Assembly: GCF_014217545.1 (NCBI RefSeq)
Contig: NZ_CP043178.1
Coordinates: forward strand, 868,001-932,000
Length of the DNA stretch: 64,000 nt
Direction: 5' to 3'
Origin: Pseudarthrobacter sp. NBSH8
Lineage (GTDB): Bacteria; Actinomycetota; Actinomycetes; Actinomycetales; Micrococcaceae
Below the pieces are notes generated by a model, which searched no databases, had not been told where the DNA came from, and saw only the letters and a list, made by a program, of their open reading frames with translations. Both the position numbers and the translations under genes were made by a program. Of the stretch, positions 9,052 through 18,154 are shown in pieces. How positions within the stretch are numbered: position 1 is the first letter of the stretch; the number at the start of each line of letters is the position of its first letter.

Positions 9052-10248
9052 TTAGGGGTTCGCTGCCCTGACCTGGGCCTCATCGTGCTCGGTGTGGGCC
9101 TTACGGAGAAGGTCCATGAATTCGGTTTCGTTGCGGATGAGCCTTCTGTACTTCTCCGGCAGGTTGCGGAGCTGGTCTTCCTCCCGGACCATCCGGGCGA
9201 ACAGCTTGTCCCGCTCCGCCATGTCCGTTTCGAAGTTGAGGTCCAGGTATTCGGTGGCGTGCCGTTTGGCGCCGGACACCGCGTTTTTGGCCTTCCCCTT
9301 GGGGCTGAAGATCGAGGCCAGCACGGTGACAACCAGGACGCCCAGGATCACGGTCAGGGAAATATTGGTGCTGACCTCCACCACATTGACGGGCTCGCCG
9401 TCGTTGATGAACGGCAAGTTGTTCTCGTGCAGGGCATGCAGGATGAGCTTGACGCCGATGAAGCCGAGGATGGCGGCGAGGCCGTAGGCAAGGAAAATCA
9501 GCCGGTCCAGCAGCCCATCGATGAGGAAGAAGAGCTGGCGCAGGCCCATCAGCGAGAACGCCGTGGCCGTGAAGACTATGAAGACGTTCTGGGTGAGGCC
9601 GAAGATGGCGGGGATGGAGTCCAGCGCAAACAGGATGTCGGTGCCGCCGATGGCCACCATCACCAGGAGCATTGGGGTGAGGACGCGCTTGCCGTTCTCC
9701 ATCGTGAACAGTTTGTCGCCGTCGTAATGTTCCGACGCCGGGAGGTACTTTTTGGCGAGCCGTACCACCAAGCCCTCGGAGTCGTCGTCGTGATTGTCCG
9801 GCTTGAGCAGGTTCCCTGCGGTGATCAGCAGGATCAGGCCGAAGATGTAGAACACCCACGCGAAGCTGTTGATCAGGGCGGCACCGAGGAAAATGAACGC
9901 GGTCCGGGCGATCAGCGAGAAGACGATGCCGAATAGCAGAACCTTCTGCTGGTCTGCGCGGGGGACCTTGAAGCTGGCCATGATGATGAGGAACACAAAG
10001 AGGTTGTCGACTGAGAGGGCCTTCTCCGTGACGTACCCGGCGAAGTATTCGGTGCCCATGGTGATGTCGCCGAACAGCAGCACCCCCAGGCCGAAGAGGA
10101 GGGCGATCCCCACATAGATGGAGGACCAGATGGCCGATTCCTTGAGTGTGGGCGTGTGGGCCTTCCGCACATGGAAGAAGAAATCGAAAGCCAGCAGGCC
10201 CACGATTCCCGCGATGGTCAGGGTCCAGACAAGGGGAGGGACGTCCAT
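9052..10248 (-). CDS. TerC family integral membrane protein (Alx/manganese exporter type)
   Basis: A 398-residue protein with 7-9 membrane segments. The TerC signature is clear: LAFDFFFHVRKAHTP, EYFAGYVTEKALSVDNLFVF with the conserved acidic residues in the membrane, and GGTDILFALDSIPAIFG. Members of this family (Alx, YceF/TerC) are tied to manganese export and metal loading of exported enzymes, and to tellurite resistance in the Ter operon; no ter genes are present here, so metal homeostasis is the better guess. The C-terminal 70 residues are charged and cytoplasmic, longer than in short homologues. I looked upstream for a yybP-ykoY manganese riboswitch and saw none in the 137 bp before the divergent gene. 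Confidence 0.88.
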   Translation of the reverse strand: MDVPPLVWTLTIAGIVGLLAFDFFFHVRKAHTPTLKESAIWSSIYVGIALLFGLGVLLFGDITMGTEYFAGYVTEKALSVDNLFVFLIIMASFKVPRADQQKVLLFGIVFSLIARTAFIFLGAALINSFAWVFYIFGLILLITAGNLLKPDNHDDDSEGLVVRLAKKYLPASEHYDGDKLFTMENGKRVLTPMLLVMVAIGGTDILFALDSIPAIFGLTQNVFIVFTATAFSLMGLRQLFFLIDGLLDRLIFLAYGLAAILGFIGVKLILHALHENNLPFINDGEPVNVVEVSTNISLTVILGVLVVTVLASIFSPKGKAKNAVSGAKRHATEYLDLNFETDMAERDKLFARMVREEDQLRNLPEKYRRLIRNETEFMDLLRKAHTEHDEAQVRAANP

Positions 10249-10285
10249 CTGTCCACCCTACCTAGGCGTTTGCCGTTAGTCCTTC

Positions 10286-10313
10286 TTGACTTGGATGAAC
10301 CCCTCGATAGGGT
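10286..10313 (+). promoter_or_regulatory. Sigma-70-type promoter of the YdeP/FdhF gene
   Basis: TTGACT (10286-10291) and TAGGGT (10308-10313) are separated by 16 bp. Transcription would begin near 10320, giving a leader of about 65 nt with AAGGAG at 10372-10377 ahead of the GTG start at 10386. Confidence 0.5.
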
Positions 10314-10385
10314 GGACTGGGACCGTCGCACTGCAGAAAACCGGTGCGTTAACGGCGAGAGAGCTTGAACCAAGGAGAGTGCAAC

Positions 10386-12713
10386 GTGGCACGCAAGAAC
10401 CCGCGCGTGGAAGAGGCCAACGAGGCTGACATCGAGGTCAGCGGCCACCCGAAGACGTGGGCCGCCGGCGTCCCGGGTGTCTATCACTCGTTGGAGCCGG
10501 CCGTACAGCATATGGGGGCGGTCAGGACCGCGAAAACCCTGCTGGCACTGAACCAGAAGGATGGCTTCGACTGCATGAGCTGCGCCTGGCCGGACCCCGG
10601 GCACCGCAAGACATTTGAGTTCTGCGAAAACGGCGCGAAAGCTGTCACCTGGGAGGCCACCCCGGTGGTGATCGGCTCCGAATTCTGGGCCGAGAACTCT
10701 GTGAGTGAGCTGCGGCAGCGGTCCGAGTACTGGCTGGGGATGCAGGGACGCCTCACCGAGCCGGTGCACAAGCCCGCGGGCGAGGACCGCTACCGTCCCG
10801 TCAGCTGGGAGCAGGCCTTCACCATCGTCGCGGACAAGCTCAAGGGACTGCCGAGCCCGGACCAGGCCGCTTTCTACACCAGCGGCCGGACCTCCAACGA
10901 GGCCGCGTTCCTCTACCAGCTGTTTGTCCGCGCCTACGGGACCAACAACCTGCCGGACTGCTCCAACATGTGCCACGAGTCTTCGGGCTGGGCCATGGGC
11001 CAGACCATCGGCATCGGCAAGGCTACCGTCTCCGCCGACGACTACGCCAAAGCGGACCTGATCATCGTCATGGGCCAGAACCCGGGCACCAACCACCCCC
11101 GGATGCTGACCGCTCTGGAGGAGGCCAAGGAGGCCGGTGCCAGCATTGTTGCCGTGAATCCGCTACCGGAAGCGGGCCTGATGCGGTACAAGAACCCGCA
11201 GAAGGTCAAGGGGATCATTGGCCGCGGCACGGAGATCGCCGATCAGTTCCTACAGGTCCGCATCGGTGGAGACATGGCCCTGCTCCAGGCAGTTTCCAAG
11301 CGGGTCCTCGACGCCGAGGCCGCGAATCCGGGGACCGTGCTGGACCACGCATTCCTCGCCGAACACTGCCAAGGTCTGGAGGAGCTCCGCGAGCACCTTT
11401 CCCAGCTGGACGAAGCTGCCGTATTGGAGGCTACCGGGCTGCGGACCGAGGAAATCGACGAACTGGCGGACCGCTATCTGAGGGCGGAGAAGGTGATCAT
11501 CACCTGGGCCATGGGTATCACCCAACAAAAGAAGGGTGTGGCCGCCATCAAGGAGATCATCAACCTCCTGCTGCTCCGTGGCAACATCGGCAAGCCCGGC
11601 GCAGGCGCGTCGCCCATCCGCGGGCACAGTAACGTCCAGGGCGACCGCACCATGGGCATCTGGGAGCAGATGCCGCCGGCCTTTATGGACGCGCTGGGCA
11701 AGGAGTTCAGGTTTGAACCGCCCCGTGAGCACGGTATCGACGCCGTGGAAACCATCAGGCAAATGCGCGACGGCGGCATCAAGGTTTTCGTGGCCATGGG
11801 CGGGAACTTCGTGGGCGCCATTTCGGACACCCACGCCGCTTTCGCGGCGATGGAAAACACCGAACTGTCGGTCCAGATTTCCACCAAACTCAATCGTTCG
11901 CACACCGTCACCGGGGCCGAGGCGCTGATCCTGCCCACGATGGGCCGCACGGAGATTGATATGCAGGAATCCGGTCCGCAGTTTGTGTCCGTGGAGGACA
12001 CCGTCTGCGCGGTCCATGCCTCGCACGGAACAGTTAAACCGGTGGCGCCGGGCCTGCTGTCCGAGGTTGCCATCGTCAGCAGGCTGGCGCAAAAGGTGGT
12101 GGGTGACTCGGTGCAGGCGGACTGGGCCGGGTTCGAGAAGAACTACGACCTCATCCGGGACCACATCTCGCACGTGGTCAGCGGCTGCGAGGACTACAAC
12201 AGGAAGATCCGGCAGGACGGCGGCTTTGTGCTGCCGAACGGGCCACGGGATTCGCGGACGTTCACCACCCCTACCGGCAAGGCCATGCTCACGGTCAACG
12301 ATCTCGAACATGTGGAACGGCCGGCCGGAACGCTGATCCTGCAGAGCATGCGCTCGCACGATCAGTTCAACACCACCATCTACGGCAACAACGACCGCTA
12401 CCGGGGCATCAAGAAGGGCCGTGAAGTGGTGTTTGTCAGCCCCGGGGACCTCGCCGAACTGGGGCTCAGCGACGGGCAGCACGTGGACATCCACGGCGTG
12501 TACCAGGACAACGTGGAGCGCGTGCTGCGCAACTTCCGGGTGGTCTCGTACCCCACGGCGGCCGGCTGCGCGGCGGCCTACTACCCCGAGGCCAACGTGC
12601 TGGTGCCGCTGGAAAGCGTGGCCGAGGGCAGCCAGACGCCGGCGTCCAAGGCCGTGATCGTCAGGCTGGAGCCCGTGGCCGTGCTGGTAGGTGAACCGAC
12701 CGCCGCGGGATAG
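10386..12713 (+). CDS. FdhF/YdeP family molybdopterin oxidoreductase
   Basis: A 775-residue protein of the DMSO-reductase superfamily, YdeP branch. Early cysteines (Cys63 and Cys66 in FDCMSCAWPD, Cys80) are in the position of the iron-sulphur site. Further family blocks are FYTSGRTSNEAAFLYQ, NLPDCSNMCHESSGWAMG, LIIVMGQNPGTNHPRML and GNIGKPGAGASPIRGHSNVQGD, the last in the molybdopterin guanine dinucleotide binding region. Homologues are named formate dehydrogenase-like, and E. coli YdeP is linked to acid resistance; the true substrate is unknown. No NAD-binding or membrane partner subunit adjoins. The GTG at 10386 is chosen on the AAGGAG 8 nt upstream; an ATG 21 nt earlier overlaps that site. 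The convergent DUF6457 gene fits a molybdenum-cofactor context. Confidence 0.88.
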   Translation: MARKNPRVEEANEADIEVSGHPKTWAAGVPGVYHSLEPAVQHMGAVRTAKTLLALNQKDGFDCMSCAWPDPGHRKTFEFCENGAKAVTWEATPVVIGSEFWAENSVSELRQRSEYWLGMQGRLTEPVHKPAGEDRYRPVSWEQAFTIVADKLKGLPSPDQAAFYTSGRTSNEAAFLYQLFVRAYGTNNLPDCSNMCHESSGWAMGQTIGIGKATVSADDYAKADLIIVMGQNPGTNHPRMLTALEEAKEAGASIVAVNPLPEAGLMRYKNPQKVKGIIGRGTEIADQFLQVRIGGDMALLQAVSKRVLDAEAANPGTVLDHAFLAEHCQGLEELREHLSQLDEAAVLEATGLRTEEIDELADRYLRAEKVIITWAMGITQQKKGVAAIKEIINLLLLRGNIGKPGAGASPIRGHSNVQGDRTMGIWEQMPPAFMDALGKEFRFEPPREHGIDAVETIRQMRDGGIKVFVAMGGNFVGAISDTHAAFAAMENTELSVQISTKLNRSHTVTGAEALILPTMGRTEIDMQESGPQFVSVEDTVCAVHASHGTVKPVAPGLLSEVAIVSRLAQKVVGDSVQADWAGFEKNYDLIRDHISHVVSGCEDYNRKIRQDGGFVLPNGPRDSRTFTTPTGKAMLTVNDLEHVERPAGTLILQSMRSHDQFNTTIYGNNDRYRGIKKGREVVFVSPGDLAELGLSDGQHVDIHGVYQDNVERVLRNFRVVSYPTAAGCAAAYYPEANVLVPLESVAEGSQTPASKAVIVRLEPVAVLVGEPTAAG

Positions 12714-12724
12714 CGGCTGTCGGT
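12695..12724. terminator. Hairpin overlapping the YdeP gene stop codon
   Basis: ACCGAC (12695-12700) pairs with GTCGGT (12719-12724) and GCCGC (12702-12706) with GCGGC (12713-12717) around a GGGATA loop; the stop codon lies within it. No T-run follows. It separates two convergent genes, so it may act as a terminator. Confidence 0.4.
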
Positions 12725-12775
12725 GGTTGAGGCGGCAGAATCGAGCCCGAACCGCTGATGGAGATCCGGGACCGG

Positions 12776-13102
12776 CTACTGACCGGTGTCTGCCCAGCCC
12801 CCAGCCGCGGGGCCGCCGTCGTGCCCGTCCTCGCACAGCCGGAAGGCGACGTCGGCCGCTTGGGTGACTGCCGCCGTCGACTCTGCCTTGGACCCGGCGC
12901 CGTTTCCGGCGGCGAGCCCGGCGGCGTAGCCCACCAGGAACGTGGTGACCGGGGCGGCCGCATGGATCACCGAGCCGGCGGACTTTCTGGCCAGGTCAAG
13001 CAGGAGTTCCTGATCCACGGCCAGGTCCAGGATCTGCAGTGCCTGGGCCAGCCGGTGGGTCCATTGCTCCAGGGCCTGGGCTTCGTTCTCGTCAACAGCC
13101 AT
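12776..13102 (-). CDS. DUF6457 domain protein, molybdenum-cofactor associated
   Basis: A 108-residue acidic alpha-helical protein: WTHRLAQALQILDL, then LLDLARKSAGSVIHAAAPVT and FLVGYAAGLAAG, then a polar tail. This pattern matches the small DUF6457 domain found alone or fused to molybdopterin guanylyltransferase (MobA) in Actinobacteria. Its placement next to a molybdopterin enzyme supports a role with that cofactor; biochemistry is unknown. A TAGGAG ribosome site lies just upstream of the ATG at 13102. Between it and the next gene lie about 250 bp with no recognisable feature. Confidence 0.72.
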   Translation of the reverse strand: MAVDENEAQALEQWTHRLAQALQILDLAVDQELLLDLARKSAGSVIHAAAPVTTFLVGYAAGLAAGNGAGSKAESTAAVTQAADVAFRLCEDGHDGGPAAGGWADTGQ

Positions 13103-13356
13103 GTTCGCTCCTACGTTCCCGGTTTGCTGCTATTGGGCGGCAGGGGGAGTCCTGGCCCATAGCCCACGACACTACAAGGCTTGGGCCGCTGAGTCACCGA
13201 CATGCCGCGGCGTCGCGGTTGGTTTCGATGACTGGCGGTCGCTCGAGATGGCCGAAGTATCGGTGGCTGCGCTCGATCTGGCCTTCTGGAGGGCGACGAA
13301 GTAACGGCGGGGGTGCCGGGGTTAAGCTGAAGCGAAAGCCGAACTGAGGAGATCCC

Positions 13357-13704
13357 ATGCAGGATGTCACCATCCGCCACACCCCGGAGCGGCAGCGCTT
13401 CGAAGTGCTGACCGGCGGGAACGTTATTGGTAAAGCCGTGTACAAGGAGTACGACGCCGGCGGCTCACCGCAGCGGATTTTCTACCACACGGTGATCGAC
13501 GAGGAATACGGCGGTCAGGGGCTCGCGGGGAAGCTCGTCAAGGCGGCGCTCGGTGAAACGGTTGGCGAGGGTCGAGCCATCGTCCCGGTCTGCCCGTTCA
13601 TCAAGAAGTACCTCCGCAAGCATCCGGAGTATGCGGATGCCGCGGTGGCTACTACGCCGGCGCACCTGGAATTCTTGGACGCCGCTTCGGCTGCCCGGGC
13701 CTGA
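13357..13704 (+). CDS. Small GNAT-family N-acetyltransferase (YidJ-like)
   Basis: A 115-residue single-domain protein. The acetyl-CoA binding segment is HTVIDEEYGGQGLAGKLVKA (V-x-x-x-GxGxA/G type), followed by PVCPFIKKYLRKHPEY, typical of the short GNAT branch that has only half of the usual fold. The target is unknown; small-molecule or protein amine acetylation is inferred from the family. A GAGGAG site precedes the ATG at 13357. About 260 bp follow before the next gene, with no clear terminator. Confidence 0.83.
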   Translation: MQDVTIRHTPERQRFEVLTGGNVIGKAVYKEYDAGGSPQRIFYHTVIDEEYGGQGLAGKLVKAALGETVGEGRAIVPVCPFIKKYLRKHPEYADAAVATTPAHLEFLDAASAARA

Positions 13705-13964
13705 TCCGGGCGCGGCGGTGGCGTAACCCCGCCCGGCACTGAACCGGCCCTCGCGTGACCCCGGTCTGGCAGGCGCAGAAAACATTAGGGCTCGTGACCC
13801 TAGACCCCGAGGAGCAGCCGTGCCTAGACTGACCGGACCCCCGACGTCAGGAAAACATCCAACTGCTCAAGCAACGGGCAGGCCCTGCACGTGGGGGATC
13901 CATTGCAGCACTTCACAACTCACGGCTGCCTCACGAAGGCGCGCCGTGCCGACGCGAGGAGAGC

Positions 13965-15179
13965 ATGATGACAGGGAACAAAGCCGTTGCCTACAAGGAG
14001 CCCGGCAAGGTCGAGCTGATCGACATCGACTATCCAACCTTCGAACTGAAAGACGGACCGGGCGTGAACCCCGCGAACGTGGGGCGGGCGGTCAACCACG
14101 GGGTAATCCTGAAGACCGTGGCCACCAACATCTGCGGATCGGACCAGCACATGGTCCGTGGGCGTACCACTGCCCCGGCCAACCTGGTGCTCGGGCACGA
14201 GATTACCGGCGAGGTAGTGGAGGTGGGCCGCGACGTCGAGTTCATTAAAGTCGGAGACCTCTGTTCGGTTCCATTTAATATCGCCTGCGGCCGGTGCCGG
14301 AACTGCAAGGAACGCAAGACAGGCATCTGCCTGAACGTGAACCCGGACCGCCCGGGCAGCGCCTACGGGTACGTGGACATGGGTGGCTGGGTGGGTGGCC
14401 AGGCGAATTACGTGCTGGTGCCGTACGCCGACTGGAACCTGCTGAAGTTCCCGGACAAGGACCGGGCCATGGAGAAAATCCTTGACCTGGCCATGCTGTC
14501 GGACATTTTCCCCACCGGCTTCCACGGGGCCGTTTCCGCCGGGGTAGGCGTCGGTTCCACGGTGTATGTGGCCGGCGCGGGTCCTGTTGGCCTCGCAGCG
14601 GCTACCAGCGCGCATCTGCTCGGTGCCGCCGTCGTGATTGTGGGGGACCTGAACGAGGACCGGTTGGCAAGGGCACGCAGCTTTGGCTGTGAAACGGTGG
14701 ATCTGACCAAGGGAGACCCGGCGGAGCAGATCGAACAGATCCTGGGTGTGCCGGAGGTGGACTGTGGCGTGGACGCCGTGGGCTTTGAGGCGCGCGGTCA
14801 CGGCCACGACGCCAAGGAGGCGCCCGCCACGGTGCTGAATTCGCTGATGGACATCACCGCCGCCGGTGGTGCCCTGGGCATCCCGGGCCTGTACGTCACC
14901 GGCGATCCGGGCGGAATTGACGAGGCTGCCAAGACTGGTTCGCTCAGCCTCAGCCTGGGTACCGGATGGGCGAAGTCGCTCAGCTTCACTACCGGCCAGT
15001 GCCCGGTGATGAAGTACAACCGCCAGTTGATGATGGCCATCCTGAACGACAAGGTGAACATCGCCAAGAACGTCAACGCCAAGGCGATCACCCTTGAAGA
15101 GGCGCCCAAGGGCTACGCCGAGTTCGACGCCGGCGCGGCCACGAAGTACGTCCTCAACCCGAACGGATACCTCAGCTGA
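13965..15179 (+). CDS. fdhA: Glutathione-independent, NAD-dependent formaldehyde dehydrogenase
   Basis: A 404-residue zinc alcohol dehydrogenase family enzyme. Catalytic zinc ligands lie in TNICGSDQHMVRG and GHEITGEV; the structural zinc site is CGRCRNCKERKTGIC; the NAD fold is VYVAGAGPVGLAAATSAHLL. The long insertion ahead of the NAD fold (GYVDMGGWVGGQANYVLVPY) and the 400-residue length match Pseudomonas putida formaldehyde dehydrogenase, which holds NAD tightly and dismutates or oxidises formaldehyde to formate without glutathione. GAGGAG precedes tandem ATGs at 13965 and 13968. It is monocistronic and ends at a strong hairpin. Formate produced here could relate to the OFA carrier and YdeP-like enzyme elsewhere in the window; that link is conjecture. 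Confidence 0.9.
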   Translation: MMTGNKAVAYKEPGKVELIDIDYPTFELKDGPGVNPANVGRAVNHGVILKTVATNICGSDQHMVRGRTTAPANLVLGHEITGEVVEVGRDVEFIKVGDLCSVPFNIACGRCRNCKERKTGICLNVNPDRPGSAYGYVDMGGWVGGQANYVLVPYADWNLLKFPDKDRAMEKILDLAMLSDIFPTGFHGAVSAGVGVGSTVYVAGAGPVGLAAATSAHLLGAAVVIVGDLNEDRLARARSFGCETVDLTKGDPAEQIEQILGVPEVDCGVDAVGFEARGHGHDAKEAPATVLNSLMDITAAGGALGIPGLYVTGDPGGIDEAAKTGSLSLSLGTGWAKSLSFTTGQCPVMKYNRQLMMAILNDKVNIAKNVNAKAITLEEAPKGYAEFDAGAATKYVLNPNGYLS

Positions 15180-15248
15180 GCCCCTGCCGGGTTTGACACG
15201 GCGGCGGTGCGGCTGCGCCGGGTGACCGGGCGGCGGGCAATTCACCCC

Positions 15249-15285
15249 AGCGGCGGTGCCTCCTTCAAATGGAGGCACCGCCGCT
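15249..15285. terminator. Bidirectional 15-bp hairpin between convergent genes
   Basis: AGCGGCGGTGCCTCC (15249-15263) and its exact complement at 15271-15285 enclose a 7-nt loop (TTCAAAT). It stands between fdhA (plus) and the phosphoesterase gene (minus), the usual place for a shared terminator. Confidence 0.75.
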
Positions 15286-15303
15286 ATCAGGCGCAGGTCA
15301 GCG

Positions 15304-16488
15304 CTAGAGTTGCCGCGGATCCAACGGCTGCGGAACGATCGGCTGGTCGTTGGCCATCAGATCTATGCCCAGGTCCTTTGCGAAGACCAGCCGGGTCTCC
15401 TTGTAGATTCCTTGGTGGTTCTCATCCAGCTCGAAGACCCGTGCCCCGCGCAAACGGTTCCGTTCGGCGCCGGCGAGCCCGTAGGCGCCGAATCCGGTGC
15501 CGGGCGAGTAACCGAGCTGCACACCGTAGTAGTTGCCCACGTACGTGTTGACGTGGTCGTGGCCCACAAAATAGCCCAGGACGTCCCCCCGCTCCAGGAA
15601 GGCGTTGAACAGGCCGGAGTTGATGGGACCGGGGCACTCGTCCTCGTTCCGTTCACCGATGATGTTGTGCTTCGTGAGGGCCCGGGCGTGATCCGCGTCT
15701 GTCCGCGAGTCGAGGCTGGCGAACCACATGTTGCGGTGCTCGTGGAGCGCAATGTGGCCCCACATCAGGGAGGGGACCTTCTTGCCGTACTTTTGCTCGG
15801 TAGCGATCGACAGATTGCGGTACCAGGTGACCTGGTCCATGCGTACCCAGTCCCAGTCCGGGTAGCCTTCGAAGTCCTGTCCGCTGATGGCGTCCGGGGC
15901 ATACCGGCCGGTGTCCATGAGCCACAGGCCGAAGGCCGGCGCCTTGGACTTGGCGGACTGAACGAGCAGCAGCGAGTTTGATGTCCCGGTCAGGCCCGGC
16001 GTGGAGTCGCCGTTCATATTGAAGTCGTAGGTTTGGAGGAACTGCAGCATCCTGGCCTCGGTCATGCCGGTCCGTGCCACGGAATCCTCGTCGTGGTTGC
16101 CGAACGTGACGGCCCACGGGATCTGCCGTCGCTCCATGGGCTGGACCACGTGGTTGAGTGCCTGCTTGACCTCCAGCTCGGAGTCGCAGCCGCCGTTGAT
16201 CACATCGCCGTTGATCACGACAAAGTCCGGCTTCTCCGCGTCCAGGGTCTTGTCCATGAGCTCGATCGTGCGGCGGTCCGTCTGCTCGTCGTCCTGGGTG
16301 TCGTTGAACTGGACCACCTTGAAACCGCCGTCTGGCCGGAATGCGAGGGCGGGCTTGGGTGCCTTCGCACCCGGCGCTGCGCTGCTTCCGGCCGCTGCCG
16401 CCACTGCGAGTCCCAGTGCGCCAAGAGTCCCGGCGGCCGTCAGCGCGGCCCTCCGGCTGAGGTTGTGCTGGTGGAGTCCGGTGGTCAT
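15304..16488 (-). CDS. Tat-exported calcineurin-like metallophosphoesterase
   Basis: A 394-residue protein. The N-terminus has a twin-arginine signal (LSRRAALTAAG followed by a hydrophobic Ala/Gly run and an Ala-Ala-Pro processing region near residue 35). The calcineurin-like phosphoesterase motifs follow: QFNDTQD, VVINGDVINGG, TFGNHDEDS, GHIALHEH and GHDHVNTY, providing the two-metal site. It resembles Dcr2/purple-acid-phosphatase-like secreted phosphodiesterases. Substrate is unknown; extracellular phosphate scavenging is plausible. The ATG at 16488 is preferred because AAAGAGG precedes it and it starts directly before the Tat motif; the frame is open 43 codons further upstream without similarity. 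Confidence 0.85.
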   Translation of the reverse strand: MTTGLHQHNLSRRAALTAAGTLGALGLAVAAAAGSSAAPGAKAPKPALAFRPDGGFKVVQFNDTQDDEQTDRRTIELMDKTLDAEKPDFVVINGDVINGGCDSELEVKQALNHVVQPMERRQIPWAVTFGNHDEDSVARTGMTEARMLQFLQTYDFNMNGDSTPGLTGTSNSLLLVQSAKSKAPAFGLWLMDTGRYAPDAISGQDFEGYPDWDWVRMDQVTWYRNLSIATEQKYGKKVPSLMWGHIALHEHRNMWFASLDSRTDADHARALTKHNIIGERNEDECPGPINSGLFNAFLERGDVLGYFVGHDHVNTYVGNYYGVQLGYSPGTGFGAYGLAGAERNRLRGARVFELDENHQGIYKETRLVFAKDLGIDLMANDQPIVPQPLDPRQL

Positions 16489-16642
16489 AGTTGCCTCTTT
16501 CACTGGTGCGGCCGCACTTCCGGCCGTGGATCCTGCGACTGTAGGCCGGCCGGGTAGCGGGCTCCGGAACGGGTGGTGAACACAAGAACTGTTGCCCCTC
16601 CGGGCTGGCGGATTCACCGGCCCTTCCGCCTATGATTGCGGC

Positions 16643-17110
16643 ATGTCAACTTACGAAGTCACTCGCAGTGCCCTTATTCCTGCGCCTGCGGAAGACGTGT
16701 TTCCGCTGGTCAACAGCTTTCTCGAGTGGACCAAATGGTCGCCGTGGGAGAACGTGGATCCGGAATTGAACCGTTCGTATTCGGGCAGTGACGCCGGTGT
16801 GGGGGCCAAGTATGCCTGGAGCGGCAACCGCAAAGCAGGCAGCGGCAACATGGAGATTGTCGAGTCCGAGTTCCCCCGGAGTATCAAGGTCCGCCTTGAG
16901 TTCACAAAGCCGTTCAAGGCTGTGAATCCCACTACGTTGACGTTCACACCGGCCGACGGCGGTACCCAGGTCACGTGGCGGATGACCGGCGAGAACAAGG
17001 GACTCGCGAAGGTTTTTGCCCTGTTCATGAACATGGACAAGATGGTCGGCGGCGATTTCGAGCGTGGGCTGGCTGCACTCTCGGCCGCCGCGACGGCCAA
17101 CAAGGCCTGA
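16643..17110 (+). CDS. SRPBCC family protein (polyketide cyclase/START-like)
   Basis: A 155-residue single START-like domain: residues 1-30 hold the typical ALIPAPAEDVFPLVNSFLEW opening, followed by WSPWENVDP, GAKYAWSGN and ending with the long C-terminal helix. These helix-grip proteins bind hydrophobic ligands; this member resembles the common actinobacterial polyketide-cyclase/dehydrase-like group of unknown ligand. ATG at 16643 fits the family start. No operon partner: the next gene is 254 bp away, across a G/C-rich stretch with a 14-bp direct repeat (17141-17168). Confidence 0.8.
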   Translation: MSTYEVTRSALIPAPAEDVFPLVNSFLEWTKWSPWENVDPELNRSYSGSDAGVGAKYAWSGNRKAGSGNMEIVESEFPRSIKVRLEFTKPFKAVNPTTLTFTPADGGTQVTWRMTGENKGLAKVFALFMNMDKMVGGDFERGLAALSAAATANKA

Positions 17111-17364
17111 CCCGAGCTCGACCTGGCGGGGCTGGCGCCGGTGCCCTGCAGCCCGTGCCCTGCAGCCGGTGCGCTGGCGCCGGCGGTGCCCGCGGAGCGG
17201 CGACGGTGTCCCGGTCCGTGAGGATGAACGACTCGTCCGGTGTGGCCGGGGCACCCCGACGTATTGCAAGGGCACGGCCCCGCGGCAATGCGGCTCCCGG
17301 AGGAGGGCCCGACGTCGGCCGCTCACCCATGGTGATCGCCCCGGCGCACGCCTATGGTGAGGGT

Positions 17365-17688
17365 ATGTCTGACTCCTTTTCGTCCTTTGTGGACACCTTC
17401 AAAAACATCGGCGTCACCAAGGCGTATGGCCCAGCCGTCCAGGTGGGCGGGGAGGAAATCGTCCCGGTTGCCCTGGTGTCGTTCGGGTTCGGGGGAGGCG
17501 GCGAAGCTGGCGACGGTGCCTCCGGCGGGGGTGGCGGCGGGATGGTGCTGCCGTTGGGGGCGTACCGGAGCGTGGGCGGCCGGGCGTCGTTCCGTCCCAA
17601 CACCGTGGTCACCCTGCTGTGCCTGGTTCCGGTGATCCTGGCGGCCGGCGCAGCCGCGGGCCGGGCCATCCGCGCCGCGCGGTCATAG
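17365..17688 (+). CDS. GerW/YtfJ-like family protein
   Basis: A 107-residue protein: residues 1-30 read like the GerW (YtfJ) N-terminus with KNIGVTKAYGPAVQVGGEEIVPVA, then a glycine-rich segment, a conserved LPLGAYRS strand, and a C-terminal hydrophobic helix (VVTLLCLVPVILAAGAAAG) that probably anchors it in the membrane. GerW was named in Bacillus spore germination, but homologues are widespread in non-sporulating Actinobacteria, where the role is unknown. Start at 17365 follows GGTGAGGG. Confidence 0.75.
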   Translation: MSDSFSSFVDTFKNIGVTKAYGPAVQVGGEEIVPVALVSFGFGGGGEAGDGASGGGGGGMVLPLGAYRSVGGRASFRPNTVVTLLCLVPVILAAGAAAGRAIRAARS

Positions 17689-17708
17689 CGGCACCCGCCG
17701 CTAAGTCA

Positions 17709-18026
17709 CTAGCCGGACGCGCGCCGGTTGCGAGCCTGGCGCGCCAGCCGGATGAACCCGTACACAAAGACGGCCTCGATCAGCGCCATCAGCCCGAGCA
17801 GCAGCCACTGGCCCTGGGCGATGAAGACCACGGCGCCGGTGAGGACCAGAGTTGTGCCGAGCGCCAGCGCGTACACGGCGAAGCCGAGGGCCACTTTGGC
17901 GCTGCGCACACCCGTCCGAAAGCCAAAACCCACGGGTTCGCCGCCGGGATGACCGGCCACGCGGTCCGGGACTGCGGGCTTGAGCCGGTCGAATTCCGCC
18001 CAGGGGTCCGGGTCCTGATTGCTCAT
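17709..18026 (-). CDS. Small two-span membrane protein, unknown function
   Basis: A 105-residue protein: a polar N-terminal half (DPDPWAEFDRLKPAVPDRVAG) and two hydrophobic segments (ALGFAVYALALGTTLVLTGAVVF and WLLLGLMALIEAVFVYGFI), ending in an Arg-rich tail. It converges with the GerW-like gene, 20 bp apart. The ATG at 18026 with GGAAG is preferred over one 51 nt upstream. I do not recognise a named family. Confidence 0.6.
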   Translation of the reverse strand: MSNQDPDPWAEFDRLKPAVPDRVAGHPGGEPVGFGFRTGVRSAKVALGFAVYALALGTTLVLTGAVVFIAQGQWLLLGLMALIEAVFVYGFIRLARQARNRRASG

Positions 18027-18065
18027 GCTTCCATTATCCCGCGGTTCCCGAACCACCACCCCCTG

Positions 18066-18124
18066 TTGCTCTATCACGTACGGCTGCTAAACCATGGTTT
18101 TGGGGACCACAAGTGGCAGAGCAA
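18066..18124. repeat. Dispersed imperfect palindrome, copy A
   Basis: Ends TTGCTCT (18066-18072) and AGAGCAA (18118-18124) are exact complements and the interior (GCTAAACCA...TTGGGGACCA.AAGTG) is an imperfect palindrome. A second copy with the same core lies at 19617-19670. The element occupies the space between the two divergent genes upstream of arsR. Confidence 0.65.
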
Positions 18125-18154
18125 ACCAGGGGAGACTCGTCGGTGCCTTGCTTA

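Noticed and set aside
10249..10385. yybP-ykoY manganese riboswitch ahead of terC
   Set aside because: No consensus core seen, and the short gap is taken by the divergent promoter and ribosome site of the YdeP-type gene.
17141..17168. 14-bp direct repeat as a regulatory iteron
   Set aside because: Only two copies in a very GC-rich spacer; no gene or site nearby that would use it.
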